In this document: one piece after another, positions 7,386 to 15,231 of the stretch
Numbering within the stretch: position 1 is the stretch's first letter
Layout: every line of letters begins with the position of its first letter
Source: an uncultured Eubacteriales bacterium
GTDB lineage: Bacteria > Bacillota > Clostridia > Oscillospirales > CAG-272
Reading direction: 5' to 3'
DNA length: 16,229 nucleotides
NCBI GenBank assembly: GCA_934526185.1
Contig: CAKTAA010000051.1
Location: 1 to 16,229 of the forward strand
The notes under the pieces: model-generated
What the model was told of the DNA's origin: nothing
Databases searched by the model: none
What the model saw: the letters and a program-made list of their open reading frames with translations, nothing else
Position numbers and translations under genes: made by a program

Positions 7386-8297
7386 ATGTATGATATTATT
7401 GTTGTCGGTGCGGGACCTGCCGGCATGACGGCTGCACTGTATGCACGCCGTGCAGGGAAATCCGTATTGCTGCTGGAGCAGGGAAACATCGGCGGTCAGA
7501 TCACGTATTCACCACGGGTAGAAAATTTTCCGGGCATTAAAGCGGTGAGCGGCATTGAGTTTTCAGACACACTTGCTGATCAGGTTCTCAGTCTCGGAGC
7601 AGTTTTAGAGGTAGAAAATGTACAGACTGTGCAGCCGGGGGAGGATTGTTTTATAGTAAAAACCGAGTATGGTGAATATCAGGCGCGTGCCTTGGTTGCT
7701 GCTACGGGAATGCAGCATAAAAAGCTCGGATTGCCGCGTGAGGAAGAGCTTGTCGGCTCTGGTGTATCTTATTGTGCGGTGTGTGACGGCGCGTTTTTTA
7801 AGGGAAAAGTTACAGCGGTAGTTGGCGGGGGCAATACTGCCGTACAGGACGCACTGTATCTTGCAGATTTGTGCGAAACAGTTCACCTGATACATCGTCG
7901 TGATTCGTTTCGCGCAGAACCGGCGCTTGTGAGCCGCCTTCTGAACACAACAAAAATTAGGCTGCATAAAAACGCCGTGGTTGCGGCGCTGTCGGGCGAA
8001 AAAAGTCTGAAAGGACTGCAAATCCGGAAAACCGATGGGGAAACGGAAACGCTTCTGCCTGTGGACGGCTTGTTTGTCGCCGTCGGACAGGCTCCGAAAA
8101 ACACCTGTTTTGAAAGGGTGCTGGCTTTGGATGAGGAGGGGTACATTCCGGCAGGGGAGGATTGTGTCACAAACGTCCCCGGTATTTTTGCGGCGGGCGA
8201 TTGCAGACGTAAAACTGTCAGACAGTTGACAACCGCTGTTGCGGACGGTGCCGTTGCAGGACTTGCCGCCTGTAGGTATCTGGATTCGCGTCTGTAA
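7386..8297 (+). CDS. trxB: Thioredoxin reductase (NADPH, FAD)
   Basis: A 303-residue low-molecular-weight thioredoxin reductase, the usual family length. The FAD-binding motif VGAGPAG is at residues 7-13; the redox-active pair CAVC is at 130-133 (SYCAVCDGAFF); the NADPH-domain motif GGGNTAVQDA starts at 147; HRRDSFRAE (170-178) carries the arginines that select NADPH; the second FAD motif is IFAAGDCR (268-274). It moves electrons from NADPH through FAD and its cysteine pair to a thioredoxin or redoxin. The open frame extends back to 7296, but the true start is ATG 7386, after GGGAG (7375-7379) and matching the family's N-terminus. It is 138 bases downstream of nrdD, followed by a terminator, and has no obvious promoter of its own. 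The natural local substrate is the redoxin domain at the end of NrdD. Confidence 0.92.
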   Translation: MYDIIVVGAGPAGMTAALYARRAGKSVLLLEQGNIGGQITYSPRVENFPGIKAVSGIEFSDTLADQVLSLGAVLEVENVQTVQPGEDCFIVKTEYGEYQARALVAATGMQHKKLGLPREEELVGSGVSYCAVCDGAFFKGKVTAVVGGGNTAVQDALYLADLCETVHLIHRRDSFRAEPALVSRLLNTTKIRLHKNAVVAALSGEKSLKGLQIRKTDGETETLLPVDGLFVAVGQAPKNTCFERVLALDEEGYIPAGEDCVTNVPGIFAAGDCRRKTVRQLTTAVADGAVAGLAACRYLDSRL

Positions 8298-8393
8298 AGC
8301 GAACGGAGAAAATACAAATTTTGCATTTGTGCAACTGACATTCGATAAGAAAAAGAGGCCTTTTCAGATTCCTTCAAGGTATTGGCTGCTAAA

Positions 8394-8437
8394 AAACAGC
8401 CCGCAAAAATCAATTATGGTTTGCGGGCTGTTTTTTT
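8394..8437 (+). terminator. Strong intrinsic terminator after trxB
   Basis: CAGCCCGCAAA (8397-8407) pairs with TTTGCGGGCTG (8420-8430) around a 12-base loop and is followed by seven T (8431-8437). An A run precedes the stem, so it may also work in reverse. It closes the nrdD-trxB unit. Confidence 0.85.
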
Positions 8438-8886
8438 ATTGAAAGTACAGTAATTTTTGAATAAAAAGGGGTAAATTGAGCTATTCGGAAATTTAAATCG
8501 CCGTTGAATCACGGTTTTTAACAGCGGATTTCTGAGCCATTGATAGTAACAAGCGAAAAGGAGATACTTTTTAAACGGTTAGAACAGCTATCCAGAGGGG
8601 CATATAGGTGAAAAATATAGTTTGGAAACGGTATCGGCAAAGGTATGTTGGTTCGAAGTTTCTTAATTTACTTCATTAAGCTGCTCTGAATTTTTCACAA
8701 AAGCGGGAGCACGTGCTTGAAAAAAGTTGTCAAAAGCGGTATAATAGAATCCGGCAGTGCCTATAGCGGGCAGCTTTTTCAGTTATAAGCATCGTTTCTC
8801 TGAATGATCAAAATATCAGGTTAGGGTTCTGCCCGGATGATACCGTGTGGTATCCAAATAAAGAACAGAAAAGGAAAACAAAAAAT
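8438..8886. other. Intergenic region with the DUF4317 promoter and leader
   Basis: About 450 bases with no supported gene. Visible items are a small inverted repeat, CTTAAT/ATTAAG (8662-8680), the promoter at 8717-8745, and a 140-base untranslated leader. An AAAAGGAGA motif near 8557 resembles a ribosome binding site but leads to no usable open frame. Confidence 0.5.
8717..8745 (+). promoter_or_regulatory. Promoter of the DUF4317 gene
   Basis: TTGAAA (8717-8722), a 17-base spacer, then a perfect TATAAT (8740-8745). It is the only good promoter between the trxB terminator and the start at 8887. The spacer contains TTGTCA, too close to the -10 to serve as the main -35. Confidence 0.7.
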
Positions 8887-10020
8887 ATGAATGAGAAAGA
8901 AATCGGAGAAATTCGGCGGCGTTTCCGTCCGGATAAGAATAACATTTCCCGGATTCGGGGGTGTTACGTCAATGAAAAAAAAGAAATTATATCGGAATTC
9001 AACCAGTCTCTTGCTCTGATGTCGGAGGCAGAAACCGAACAGCTTTTGGCGATTATGAGAAAAACGCTTTCGGGAACTTTGGACAAAAATCTAATTGATA
9101 TAGAGTTTTCCACTCAGCAGGTACTGGAAGGCGAGGCACACCGACGCCTGACAGAGCTTCGGAACTCGTCGCTTGAGGATGACGCTGAGGTTGGCAGTTT
9201 TTTTTCACAGACCATCGAAGCACTGACAATAGAGGGAAATTATTTAATTCTGCTGGCGTACGACACATATGATGTACCCGCATATCGCAGCGACGGAACA
9301 AAGGACGAGAACGGTGCGGGAATGTTTTCATATATTCTTTGCAGCATTTGTCCTGTCAAGCTGACGAAATCCGCTTTGGGATATCATAGTAAAGAAAACC
9401 GATTCTGCAATATTACGCAGGATTGGGCAGTCTCTGCACCGGAGCTTGGCTTTATGTTTCCGGCGTTTGATAACCGAGAAGCGAATATATACAATGCCGT
9501 TTATTATACTCGGAATGCGGCGGAGAATCATCAGGAATTTGCGGAAGCCGTATTTCAGAGCGTGTTGCCGATGCCTGCGGCTGTGCAAAAGGAGAAGTTC
9601 GACACACTGCTCGGAGAGGTGATAGCGGAGGATTGCAGCTATGACGTTGTACGCGCGGTACATAGTGAGATAAACGAACGGATTGAAGATTATAAAGCGA
9701 GCAAAAGCCGGGACGAGGATCCTCCGGTTATAAAAAAGGACGATGTGAAGGGGATTTTACAGGACTGCGGTGTCAGTGATGATAAAATTTACGCTTTTGA
9801 AGGAAGCTTTGACGCAGAATTTGGTGAAAAGACAGCGCTTATTCCGGGAAATATCATAGATATCAGACAGTTTGAGATCAGCACACCCGATGTAACCGTT
9901 CGCGTAAATCCCGAACGGACAGACCTTGTGACGACAAAGATAATAGACGGCGTCAGATACATCCTGATACGCGCAGACGAAAGTGTAGAGGTTAATGGCA
10001 TAAATATCCATATTTCATGA
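8887..10020 (+). CDS. DUF4317 domain protein, function unknown
   Basis: A 377-residue soluble protein with no signal peptide or membrane helix. The N-terminus EIGEIRRRFRPDKNNISRIRG followed by CYVNEKKEII is the hallmark by which I recognise the DUF4317 family, widespread in gut Clostridia and uncharacterised as far as I know. Other visible segments are a conserved-looking hydrophobic strand IEGNYLILLAYDTYDVP (about 120-137), the cysteine-containing stretch YILCSICPVKL (about 154-164), SAPELGFMFPAFDNRE, and a charged C-terminal part with short strands. No catalytic motif is evident. I use ATG 8887 because family members begin MN(E/K)KE; the frame is open back to 8845 but those residues (YPNKEQKRKT) look non-native. 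The ribosome binding site (AAAGGAAAA, about 8870) is weak and roughly ten bases from the ATG. It appears to be a single-gene unit with its own promoter. Confidence 0.8.
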   Translation: MNEKEIGEIRRRFRPDKNNISRIRGCYVNEKKEIISEFNQSLALMSEAETEQLLAIMRKTLSGTLDKNLIDIEFSTQQVLEGEAHRRLTELRNSSLEDDAEVGSFFSQTIEALTIEGNYLILLAYDTYDVPAYRSDGTKDENGAGMFSYILCSICPVKLTKSALGYHSKENRFCNITQDWAVSAPELGFMFPAFDNREANIYNAVYYTRNAAENHQEFAEAVFQSVLPMPAAVQKEKFDTLLGEVIAEDCSYDVVRAVHSEINERIEDYKASKSRDEDPPVIKKDDVKGILQDCGVSDDKIYAFEGSFDAEFGEKTALIPGNIIDIRQFEISTPDVTVRVNPERTDLVTTKIIDGVRYILIRADESVEVNGINIHIS

Positions 10021-10234
10021 GACGGTATCGAAATACAGAATGCCTGTTACGGGCGAACGGCGGGTTATCGGGACCGGTTGAATGCGATATTGCATCTTGC
10101 CGGCAGACATATGGGTATGTTAAATGGTTGAGTACTTATGATGCCAATCAAATTTGAAATGTTGTGGTATCTGCGTAGTCATGAGATCATGCGGTTTCCT
10201 CAGAGATTTCTTTGAATCTGTCTGGGGCGAAAAG

Positions 10235-10266
10235 ATATCTTGGCCTGCTACAGCAGACCAAGATAT
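10235..10266. repeat. Inverted repeat before the degraded ABC genes
   Basis: ATATCTTGG (10235-10243) and CCAAGATAT (10258-10266) are perfect reverse complements. After one C/A mismatch, CTGC (10245-10248) and GCAG (10253-10256) continue the stem around TACA. It ends 26 bases before the former ABC start, so it could be the operator or leader hairpin of the decayed transporter operon. Confidence 0.5.
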
Positions 10267-10291
10267 GTGGGAAGGAAGAGGCGGAACGAAT

Positions 10292-10797
10292 ATTATTAGC
10301 ATTGAAAATTTAACCCGTGACTGGGGCGGAGGAAAAGGCTTTTTGCTCTGTCTTTAGAGGTAGGAAAGGGCGAAGTTTTTGAATTCCAAAGGTAAAATTA
10401 AAAATGAGTAAAGGCATGACACAAAATCGGTATTGTTGCCGCTTTTATGTACGATCCGAACCGACAGCGGTCTTGATCCTTTGATGCAGGGCCGATTTGT
10501 TATTCTTATCACAGAGGAAAGAAGGCGGGGAAAAACAATTTTAATGTCCAGCCACATGTTTAAGGAAGTGGAACGTACCTGCGCCAGTGCCGGTATTATC
10601 CGTGAGGGAAAGCTGGTTTCGGTTGATACAGTCGAAGACTTACGCAAGCGTCATATACATTCCTATACAATTACACTTGCAAACAAAAAACAGCAAAAGC
10701 ACTTGCCGAAGATTTTAACGGCACTGCAACGGTTTGATGGTCACGGTTGCTACAAAGCCTTGAAGATATTTTCATGCATTACTACAGGGGAAAAGGA
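10292..10797 (+). pseudogene. Degraded ABC transporter ATP-binding protein
   Basis: The remains of a BcrA/CcmA-like ATPase are readable across several frames. ISIENLTRDWGGGKG begins at 10295, but the expected ATG before it is ATT (10292), after a GAGGCGG ribosome binding site. A frameshift in the T5 tract (10340-10344) leads to ALSLEVGKGEVFEF. The sequence then jumps straight to KIK-MSKGM (about 10390-10415), so the Walker A loop and most of the helical domain are gone. A further shift gives IGIVAAFMYDPN. The expected LLILDEP is missing, and GLDPLMQGRFVILI resumes, followed by RGKTILMSSHMFKEVERTC (H-loop) and GIIREGKLVS in frame 2 (10433-10801). The extreme C-terminus, SLEDIFMHYYRGKG, sits in frame 1 and reads without a stop into the permease. 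With start codon, Walker A and Walker B lost, it cannot be an active ATPase. The partner permease follows. Confidence 0.85.
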
Positions 10798-11346
10798 ATG
10801 ATTAACTGGACATTATATAAGTGTGAAATAAAAGGCAGCATCAAGCTTCTGGCTATTTTGGCAGCAATAATAACAATATATATTTCGCTCATCATCAGTA
10901 TGTATGTTCCTGAAATGATGGCTGCCCTTGACAGCTTTGCAGAAATAATGCCGGATCTCATGGCTGCGGTTGGCATGAGTGAGGGAGCCACAAGTCTGTT
11001 GGGATTTATGGTATCGTAACTTTATGGATTAATTCTCTTAATTTTTCCAATGTTTTTTGCATTCTGCGCGGAAACGCTCTGATTGCAAAGCATACAGACA
11101 GAGGGGTTCCATTGTCACTCTGGTTGCAGCGCTTGTCAAACGCCGGACCATTGTATTTATTTGGATGACGGTCTTGTTTAGCGGGGGGTTCTTACGTATA
11201 CTACGGCGTTAGAAATTGGCATAGCCCAAAGGTGTTTTCCCAGGGAATTCAATGCAATAATTGGCGTGGCTGTATTACTGTTTGTTGCAATTGTTCCGTT
11301 TGCCTCAGGAATTATTATTTTCAGCAGAAAGGATTTGCATATCTGA
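10798..11346 (+). pseudogene. Degraded ABC-2 type permease
   Basis: The ATG at 10798 after AAAAGGA opens INWTLYKCEIKGSIKLL, then a membrane helix (AILAAIITIYISLIISMYV) and MSEGATSLLGFMVS. A TAA at 11017 replaces what looks like a Tyr codon in family members. The reading then continues as LYGLILLIFPMFF in the same frame, CILRGNALIAKHTDRG in a second and GSIVTLVAALVKRRTIVFIW in a third (about 11110-11165). ALEIGIAQRCFPREFN is joined directly to AIIGVAVLLFVAIVPFASG and the family-like end FSRKDLHI, closing at TGA 11344-11346. The jump between PREFN and AIIG suggests an internal deletion of several tens of residues. With at least three shifts, a nonsense codon and a deletion, this is a clear pseudogene. 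Substrate of the original pump is unknown; such pairs often export peptides or drugs. Confidence 0.85.
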
Positions 11347-11392
11347 TGATTTGAGAATAGTTCAAAAAAGAATAGCGTTTTCTTGAAAGATA

Positions 11393-11413
11393 GGCGGCAG
11401 AAACTCTGCCGCC
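11393..11413. terminator. Hairpin after the ABC remnants
   Basis: GGCGGCAGA (11393-11401) pairs perfectly with TCTGCCGCC (11405-11413) around an AAC loop. AAAGA before and TTTCTT after give partial A/U flanks. It lies 47 bases after the permease remnant stop and is the likely terminator of the old operon. Confidence 0.6.
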
Positions 11414-11516
11414 ATTTCTTATGTGTAATGTTCCCATACGGATGACAAACGAGCTGAAGGGTTCTATTGACTTTGAATCCCGATAGAAAGCCGCCGATAA
11501 AAGTAAAAATTTATAC

Positions 11517-11545
11517 TTGACAAAAAAGAATGTTGATGATAAAAT
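11517..11545 (+). promoter_or_regulatory. Promoter of the GntR/ABC operon
   Basis: Consensus TTGACA (11517-11522), a 17-base spacer and TAAAAT (11540-11545). The GntR start is 55 bases downstream of the -10 element, with a palindromic operator in between. Confidence 0.8.
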
Positions 11546-11576
11546 ATATCTGTACTAATACATATAGTACGGATAT
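11546..11576. promoter_or_regulatory. Operator palindrome, probable GntR (YtrA-type) site
   Basis: GTACTA (11552-11557) and TAGTAC (11565-11570) form a perfect inverted repeat around seven bases, extended outwards by ATATC (11546-11550) and GATAT (11572-11576). It begins immediately after the -10 element, covering the likely transcription start. YtrA-subfamily GntR regulators bind such short palindromes at their own promoters, so autorepression by the adjacent gene is the natural reading. Confidence 0.7.
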
Positions 11577-11599
11577 GACACGAAAGGGGTGAGCCGTGA

Positions 11600-11968
11600 T
11601 TGATCTACGTCGATGTAAAGGATCGCAAGCCGATATGGGAACAGTTAGTGGAAAATATTAAAACCTTAGTGGTTTGCGGTGCGATGTGTCCGGATGAACA
11701 GCTTCCGTCGGTACGCGCGCTTGCCGCTGAACTGGCAATAAATCCCAACACCATTCAGAAAGCGTATGCGGAACTGGAACGAAGCGGCGTTGTATATTCC
11801 ATTCCTGGACGCGGAAGCTTCGTCACCTCACAACCGGATCGAGTAACAGAACTGCATAGAAAGCAGCTTCTCAGGGAAACCGAAGAAATGCTGAAAAAAG
11901 CGAAGAGTCATGGTATTACAAAGGAACTGATTTTGCTGACCATAACGGAGATATGGGGAGAGAGCTGA
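11600..11968 (+). CDS. YtrA-subfamily GntR transcriptional repressor
   Basis: A 122-residue regulator. Residues about 5-75 are the GntR winged helix: KDRKPIWEQLVENIKTLVV, then QLPSVRALAAELAINPNTI as the helix-turn-helix, then YAELERSGVVYSIPGRGSFV as the wing. The short C-terminal tail (about 78-122) is helical and lacks a FadR or HutC ligand domain, as expected for the YtrA subfamily, which typically controls ABC transporter operons. The start is an uncommon TTG at 11600: the in-frame codon before it is TGA, the residues match the family from the first codon (IYVDVKDRKPIWEQ), and GAAAGGGGTG (11582-11591) is suitably placed. The promoter and palindromic operator just upstream support autoregulation. 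An ABC ATPase and large permease downstream are its likely targets. The inducing signal is not visible. Confidence 0.88.
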   Translation: MIYVDVKDRKPIWEQLVENIKTLVVCGAMCPDEQLPSVRALAAELAINPNTIQKAYAELERSGVVYSIPGRGSFVTSQPDRVTELHRKQLLRETEEMLKKAKSHGITKELILLTITEIWGES

Positions 11969-12004
11969 AGCTCGGAGCAGAAAGCAGAGGGTATATAGGC
12001 AAAG

Positions 12005-12223
12005 ATGGGCGGAGAAGGAAGAGGCGACGGTTCCCCCGAACATACAGACCGGCTTCTTGTTTCTGTTCTGAATTGAAGGCTGCTCCATTGGCTTTATACG
12101 GCGCTGAATCCAAACAAACAGAAGGATAAATTCGCAGCAAAGGAGGAGCGGCTGGCAGCGAGAGCACAGAGCCAGCCCGCTATGGCAAATGATTCAAATA
12201 CGGCATGTTACAAAAAATTTTGA
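12005..12223 (+). pseudogene. Possible remnant of a small gene between the regulator and the ATPase
   Basis: In one frame an ATG at 12005 runs 23 codons to a TGA (12074). After it, the same frame gives LYTALNPNKQKDKFAAKEER and LAARAQSQPAMAND, ending at TGA 12221-12223. This second part looks like real protein (a hydrophobic end followed by a charged helix, as after a membrane anchor), and it overlaps the start of the ABC ATPase, which has no ribosome binding site of its own. An old small membrane protein, translationally coupled to the ATPase, would explain both facts. The first part looks non-coding and I recognise no family. The interpretation is tentative. Confidence 0.3.
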
Positions 12224-13091
12224 TAAAATACGTTCTCTTGACGATGTCAGTGCGGTTATTCGTCAGGGATCGATTTTCGGTCTCGTAGGCTCCAACGGGG
12301 CGGGAAAGTCCACATTGCTCCGAGTGATGTGCGGTATCTATAAACCCGATGAAGGTCAGGTATATTACGGTGAAAATGCTGAACAGGAAATATGGGAAAA
12401 TACGTATCTGAAGCAGGAAATTGTATATCTTTCCGATGAGCAGTATTTTTTTCCGCACTCTACCATTGCGGATATGGCGGGCTTTTATCGTACTGTGTAT
12501 AAGCGCTTCAGTATGGAAAAATACCAGCAGTTTCTGAACGTCTTTCATTTGGATCCCAGACGCAAGCTCAATACGTTTTCGAAGGGGATGAAGAAGCAAG
12601 CATCCATTTTGTTAGCACTTGCGGTGCAGCCGCAGTATCTGCTGTGTGATGAAACATTTGACGGACTGGACCCAGTCATGCGACAGTTTGTCAAGGGACT
12701 CCTCGCGGCAGAGGTAGCGGAAAACCGTATGACGCCAGTTATTGCATCACACAATTTGAGAGAGCTTGAGGATATATGTGACCGAGTTGGCCTGCTGCAC
12801 CGCGGCGGTATTCTGTTTGACCGGGAACTGGACGCGTTAAAGGGCGATCTGCATAAGGTGCAGGTGATTTTCACAAATGCGGATACAGCGCCGAAAGGAC
12901 TGAAAATTGTGCAGTCACAGCGGAGAGGAAGCGTGCAAATTCTTGTGCTGCGAGGAAAGCGGGAGGAAGTAGAAGAAAAAATCCGCGCTGAAAATCCTAT
13001 ATTCTATGAAATGATGCCGCTGACACTGGAAGAAATTTTCATCAGTGAAATGGAGGAAAAAGGATATGATTTCAAAGCCGTCATCAGCTGA
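12189..13091 (+). CDS. ABC transporter ATP-binding protein (YtrB-like)
   Basis: A 300-residue ATPase subunit. Walker A is GSNGAGKST (34-42); the signature is NTFSKGMKKQ in place of LSGGQ, a form common in the CcmA/YtrB group; Walker B is YLLCDETFDGLDP with the catalytic Glu present; the switch histidine lies in IASHNLRELEDIC. A C-terminal extension of about 80 residues (from about 220) contains beta-rich sequence and ends near LEEIFISEMEEKG, as in ABC-2 type exporters. It should power the large permease encoded next, whose start overlaps its end by 26 bases, implying coupled translation. ATG 12189 fits the family N-terminus (IQIRHVTKNFDK); no good ribosome binding site precedes it, so coupling to the upstream small frame is possible. 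The YtrA-type regulator upstream probably controls it. All motifs are intact, unlike the degraded ATPase at 10292. Confidence 0.9.
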   Translation: MIQIRHVTKNFDKIRSLDDVSAVIRQGSIFGLVGSNGAGKSTLLRVMCGIYKPDEGQVYYGENAEQEIWENTYLKQEIVYLSDEQYFFPHSTIADMAGFYRTVYKRFSMEKYQQFLNVFHLDPRRKLNTFSKGMKKQASILLALAVQPQYLLCDETFDGLDPVMRQFVKGLLAAEVAENRMTPVIASHNLRELEDICDRVGLLHRGGILFDRELDALKGDLHKVQVIFTNADTAPKGLKIVQSQRRGSVQILVLRGKREEVEEKIRAENPIFYEMMPLTLEEIFISEMEEKGYDFKAVIS

Positions 13092-15135
13092 GAGAGAAGG
13101 CAGCCACATAAGGCTATCCGAATTTTTTCATATGGGTCTGTTCTATCAACAGCTTCAGCGGCAATGGCCGGCAGGGCTGATGTATTTCATCATCTTGCTG
13201 TTTGCGTTTCCCGTAGCTGCTATGCTGCTGATGAAGGAGCCTGAACCATTGTATTCCTATTTTTCCTCTAATATCTTTGCTTTGATTTACGCATTATTTG
13301 CAGGAATTTTAAGCGGAATAACGGTTATACGGTTTCTGTATCAAAAGGACAGTACAAATTTTTATCATTGTCTGCCGGTGAAGAGAACCTGCTGGCTGCT
13401 TACGAATACGGTATCGAGCCTGTGTATGCAAATACTGGCGTGGCTTGGCGTTTTAGCGGCATTGTCTCTGGTTCTTTTGATGTCCGGCGCCTCCCTGCCG
13501 GAAGGTGGTGCGCCTGTATGGGAGGGCTTCTTCGCGCAAAGCGGGCAGATGCTCGTGTATTACCTTTTCTTTTTCGGCGTTTCATTGTTTGCCGGTATGC
13601 TCTGCGGCTCAGGCCCCATGCACCTTTTTATGACGCTCTTTATGATGGGAATTGTACCTGTTCTGTATCTGGCTATAACAGGAATGCTGCTGACCTTTTC
13701 CGGTACGCTAAACGCCGATTATTACCTGTCCCTGAATATTTTCAGGAGCCTTTCAACTTTTGTCACCCTATGTTCGGATGTCGGAACTGTTCCCCCTGTT
13801 TCCAGTTATCTGCGGGCAGCGTTTACAGGCATTCTGTTAATAACAGCGTCATTTTTCTGTTACCGGATACGGCGAAGCGAACGTTCAGGACAGCCTGTCG
13901 TTTTCGATTTTGTCCGGCGGACACTCAAGTATCTGATTATGATTCCTGCCGCTCTTGGAATTGGTATTTTCTTTTATGCGCTTGGCAGCGAAGCCTGGAT
14001 TGACAATTCTCTGTCCGCCTATCTTTGGTTTTTATTCGGCATTTTATGCGGAGTATTTCTATCTTTTATGTTGCTGAACACGATTCTTAATCGAAATGCA
14101 AAAATGATGTTTTCGGGAATGCGTTCCTGTGCTGTTTTTACAGCCGCCGTTCTGCTGTTCGCTAATCTGACCTATTTTGATGTACTGGGATTAAGAACCT
14201 ATGTGCCGAAAGCTTCCGCGGTCGAGGCTGTAGAGCTGAGACTTGGCCGATCGTATGCCAGCGGTATAATGATTGATGACGATGAAGCGGCGGCATTGAT
14301 CTGCGAGAGGCTCCGTACTTTTGAAAAGAGCAGAGCGGGAAGAAACAATGACGCATATCATTATTATCCGATCGACAGCATTATCTATCATACCCATCTG
14401 GGCATTCCGGTAGCAAAACTATATGATATGGAACAAATACCGGAGGAATGGTACAGGGAGATTGTTCAGGCGGTTGTATCGCTTGATGATTTTGCCGAAC
14501 GGTATCTTGCGCCCTTCTACGACGATCTGCTCACAATGCCGGATACCGGAAGATATGTCAGTATCAACTGGGGCTGGTCGGAAAGCAACAGTTGTCGGCT
14601 TTCGAAAGAGGATTTTGTAGAAATTCTGGATGCCTGCCGTGCGGATTTCAGAGAAAAAGGAAGTCAGGCAATGCAGGGAACACTAATTGGTACACTTGAA
14701 AGTGACGGCAATATCATACCCATTTTTCTGGACAGCAGTAATCTCTTAGAGGTGTTAAGTAAGCATATAAGCGGGGGATATATGGGAGGATGGTCGTGGA
14801 TATCCCGCATGAATTCCATGTTTGATGCAATTTACCAGATTACCGTGTACGATACAACCACAGAAACGAAATGGGTTGTGAAGGAGGATGAAGAGATACG
14901 TGAGCTTCTTCCGCATCTTTCCGGATTGTCTGCGGTGACGTATTATGATGAATCGAACAAAACGCCGTATACGCTGCGCGATTCACGGTATCAAGTAGAA
15001 ATAAGCTGGGGAACGTTTGACTGGCTGTATTCCGAAAAGCATGATTATCCTGCTGCAGATGTGGAAGCCGGCGTAACTGTAACATACACAAACTTCTTGC
15101 TCAATTCAGTGCCGGAATGGATCGGAAACGGCTGA
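13066..15135 (+). CDS. Large ABC permease with an extracytoplasmic C-terminal domain
   Basis: A 689-residue membrane protein. About nine hydrophobic helices lie in residues 36-372 (roughly 36-56, 67-91, 109-140, 162-181, 185-211, 250-266, 288-308, 317-341 and 353-372). The motif YHCLPVKR (100-107) after the second helix is typical of clostridial ABC-2 permeases that follow YtrA/YtrB genes. Residues from about 378 form a soluble domain of about 310 residues without further helices; it contains NWGWSESNSCRLSKEDF and a Trp/Asp/Tyr-rich end. By position after the last helix it should lie outside the membrane, though topology is inferred. This may be the DUF6449 arrangement, which I cannot confirm here. 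The start is ATG 13066, nine bases after GGAGG (13052-13056) inside the ATPase gene; GTG 13045 is less likely. Substrate is unknown; relatives act in cell-envelope stress or antibiotic response. Confidence 0.82.
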   Translation: MISKPSSAEREGSHIRLSEFFHMGLFYQQLQRQWPAGLMYFIILLFAFPVAAMLLMKEPEPLYSYFSSNIFALIYALFAGILSGITVIRFLYQKDSTNFYHCLPVKRTCWLLTNTVSSLCMQILAWLGVLAALSLVLLMSGASLPEGGAPVWEGFFAQSGQMLVYYLFFFGVSLFAGMLCGSGPMHLFMTLFMMGIVPVLYLAITGMLLTFSGTLNADYYLSLNIFRSLSTFVTLCSDVGTVPPVSSYLRAAFTGILLITASFFCYRIRRSERSGQPVVFDFVRRTLKYLIMIPAALGIGIFFYALGSEAWIDNSLSAYLWFLFGILCGVFLSFMLLNTILNRNAKMMFSGMRSCAVFTAAVLLFANLTYFDVLGLRTYVPKASAVEAVELRLGRSYASGIMIDDDEAAALICERLRTFEKSRAGRNNDAYHYYPIDSIIYHTHLGIPVAKLYDMEQIPEEWYREIVQAVVSLDDFAERYLAPFYDDLLTMPDTGRYVSINWGWSESNSCRLSKEDFVEILDACRADFREKGSQAMQGTLIGTLESDGNIIPIFLDSSNLLEVLSKHISGGYMGGWSWISRMNSMFDAIYQITVYDTTTETKWVVKEDEEIRELLPHLSGLSAVTYYDESNKTPYTLRDSRYQVEISWGTFDWLYSEKHDYPAADVEAGVTVTYTNFLLNSVPEWIGNG

Positions 15136-15231
15136 CAAAACGGGCAGAAACCGTGAGGAATAACGGAAATGCCGGGGGAATAATATAAATCGAACTGTGA
15201 TAATATAAATAAATATAGGAGGTACTGTTTC

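Noticed and set aside
7605..8021. 138-codon minus-strand frame inside trxB
   Set aside because: It is fully covered by the well-supported trxB gene, has no recognisable domain and is a codon-bias shadow.
7883..8413. 176-codon minus-strand frame over the end of trxB and its terminator
   Set aside because: It overlaps trxB and part of a strong terminator, and the protein looks like low-complexity antisense of a real gene.
10154..10357. 67-codon frame read as a separate small protein
   Set aside because: Its second half is the N-terminus of the decayed ABC ATPase, and the first half has no start signal and crosses an inverted repeat.
13368..14003. 211-codon + strand frame inside the large permease gene
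   Set aside because: Out-of-phase frame rich in Arg/Cys/Ala inside a clear membrane protein gene, with no ribosome binding site.
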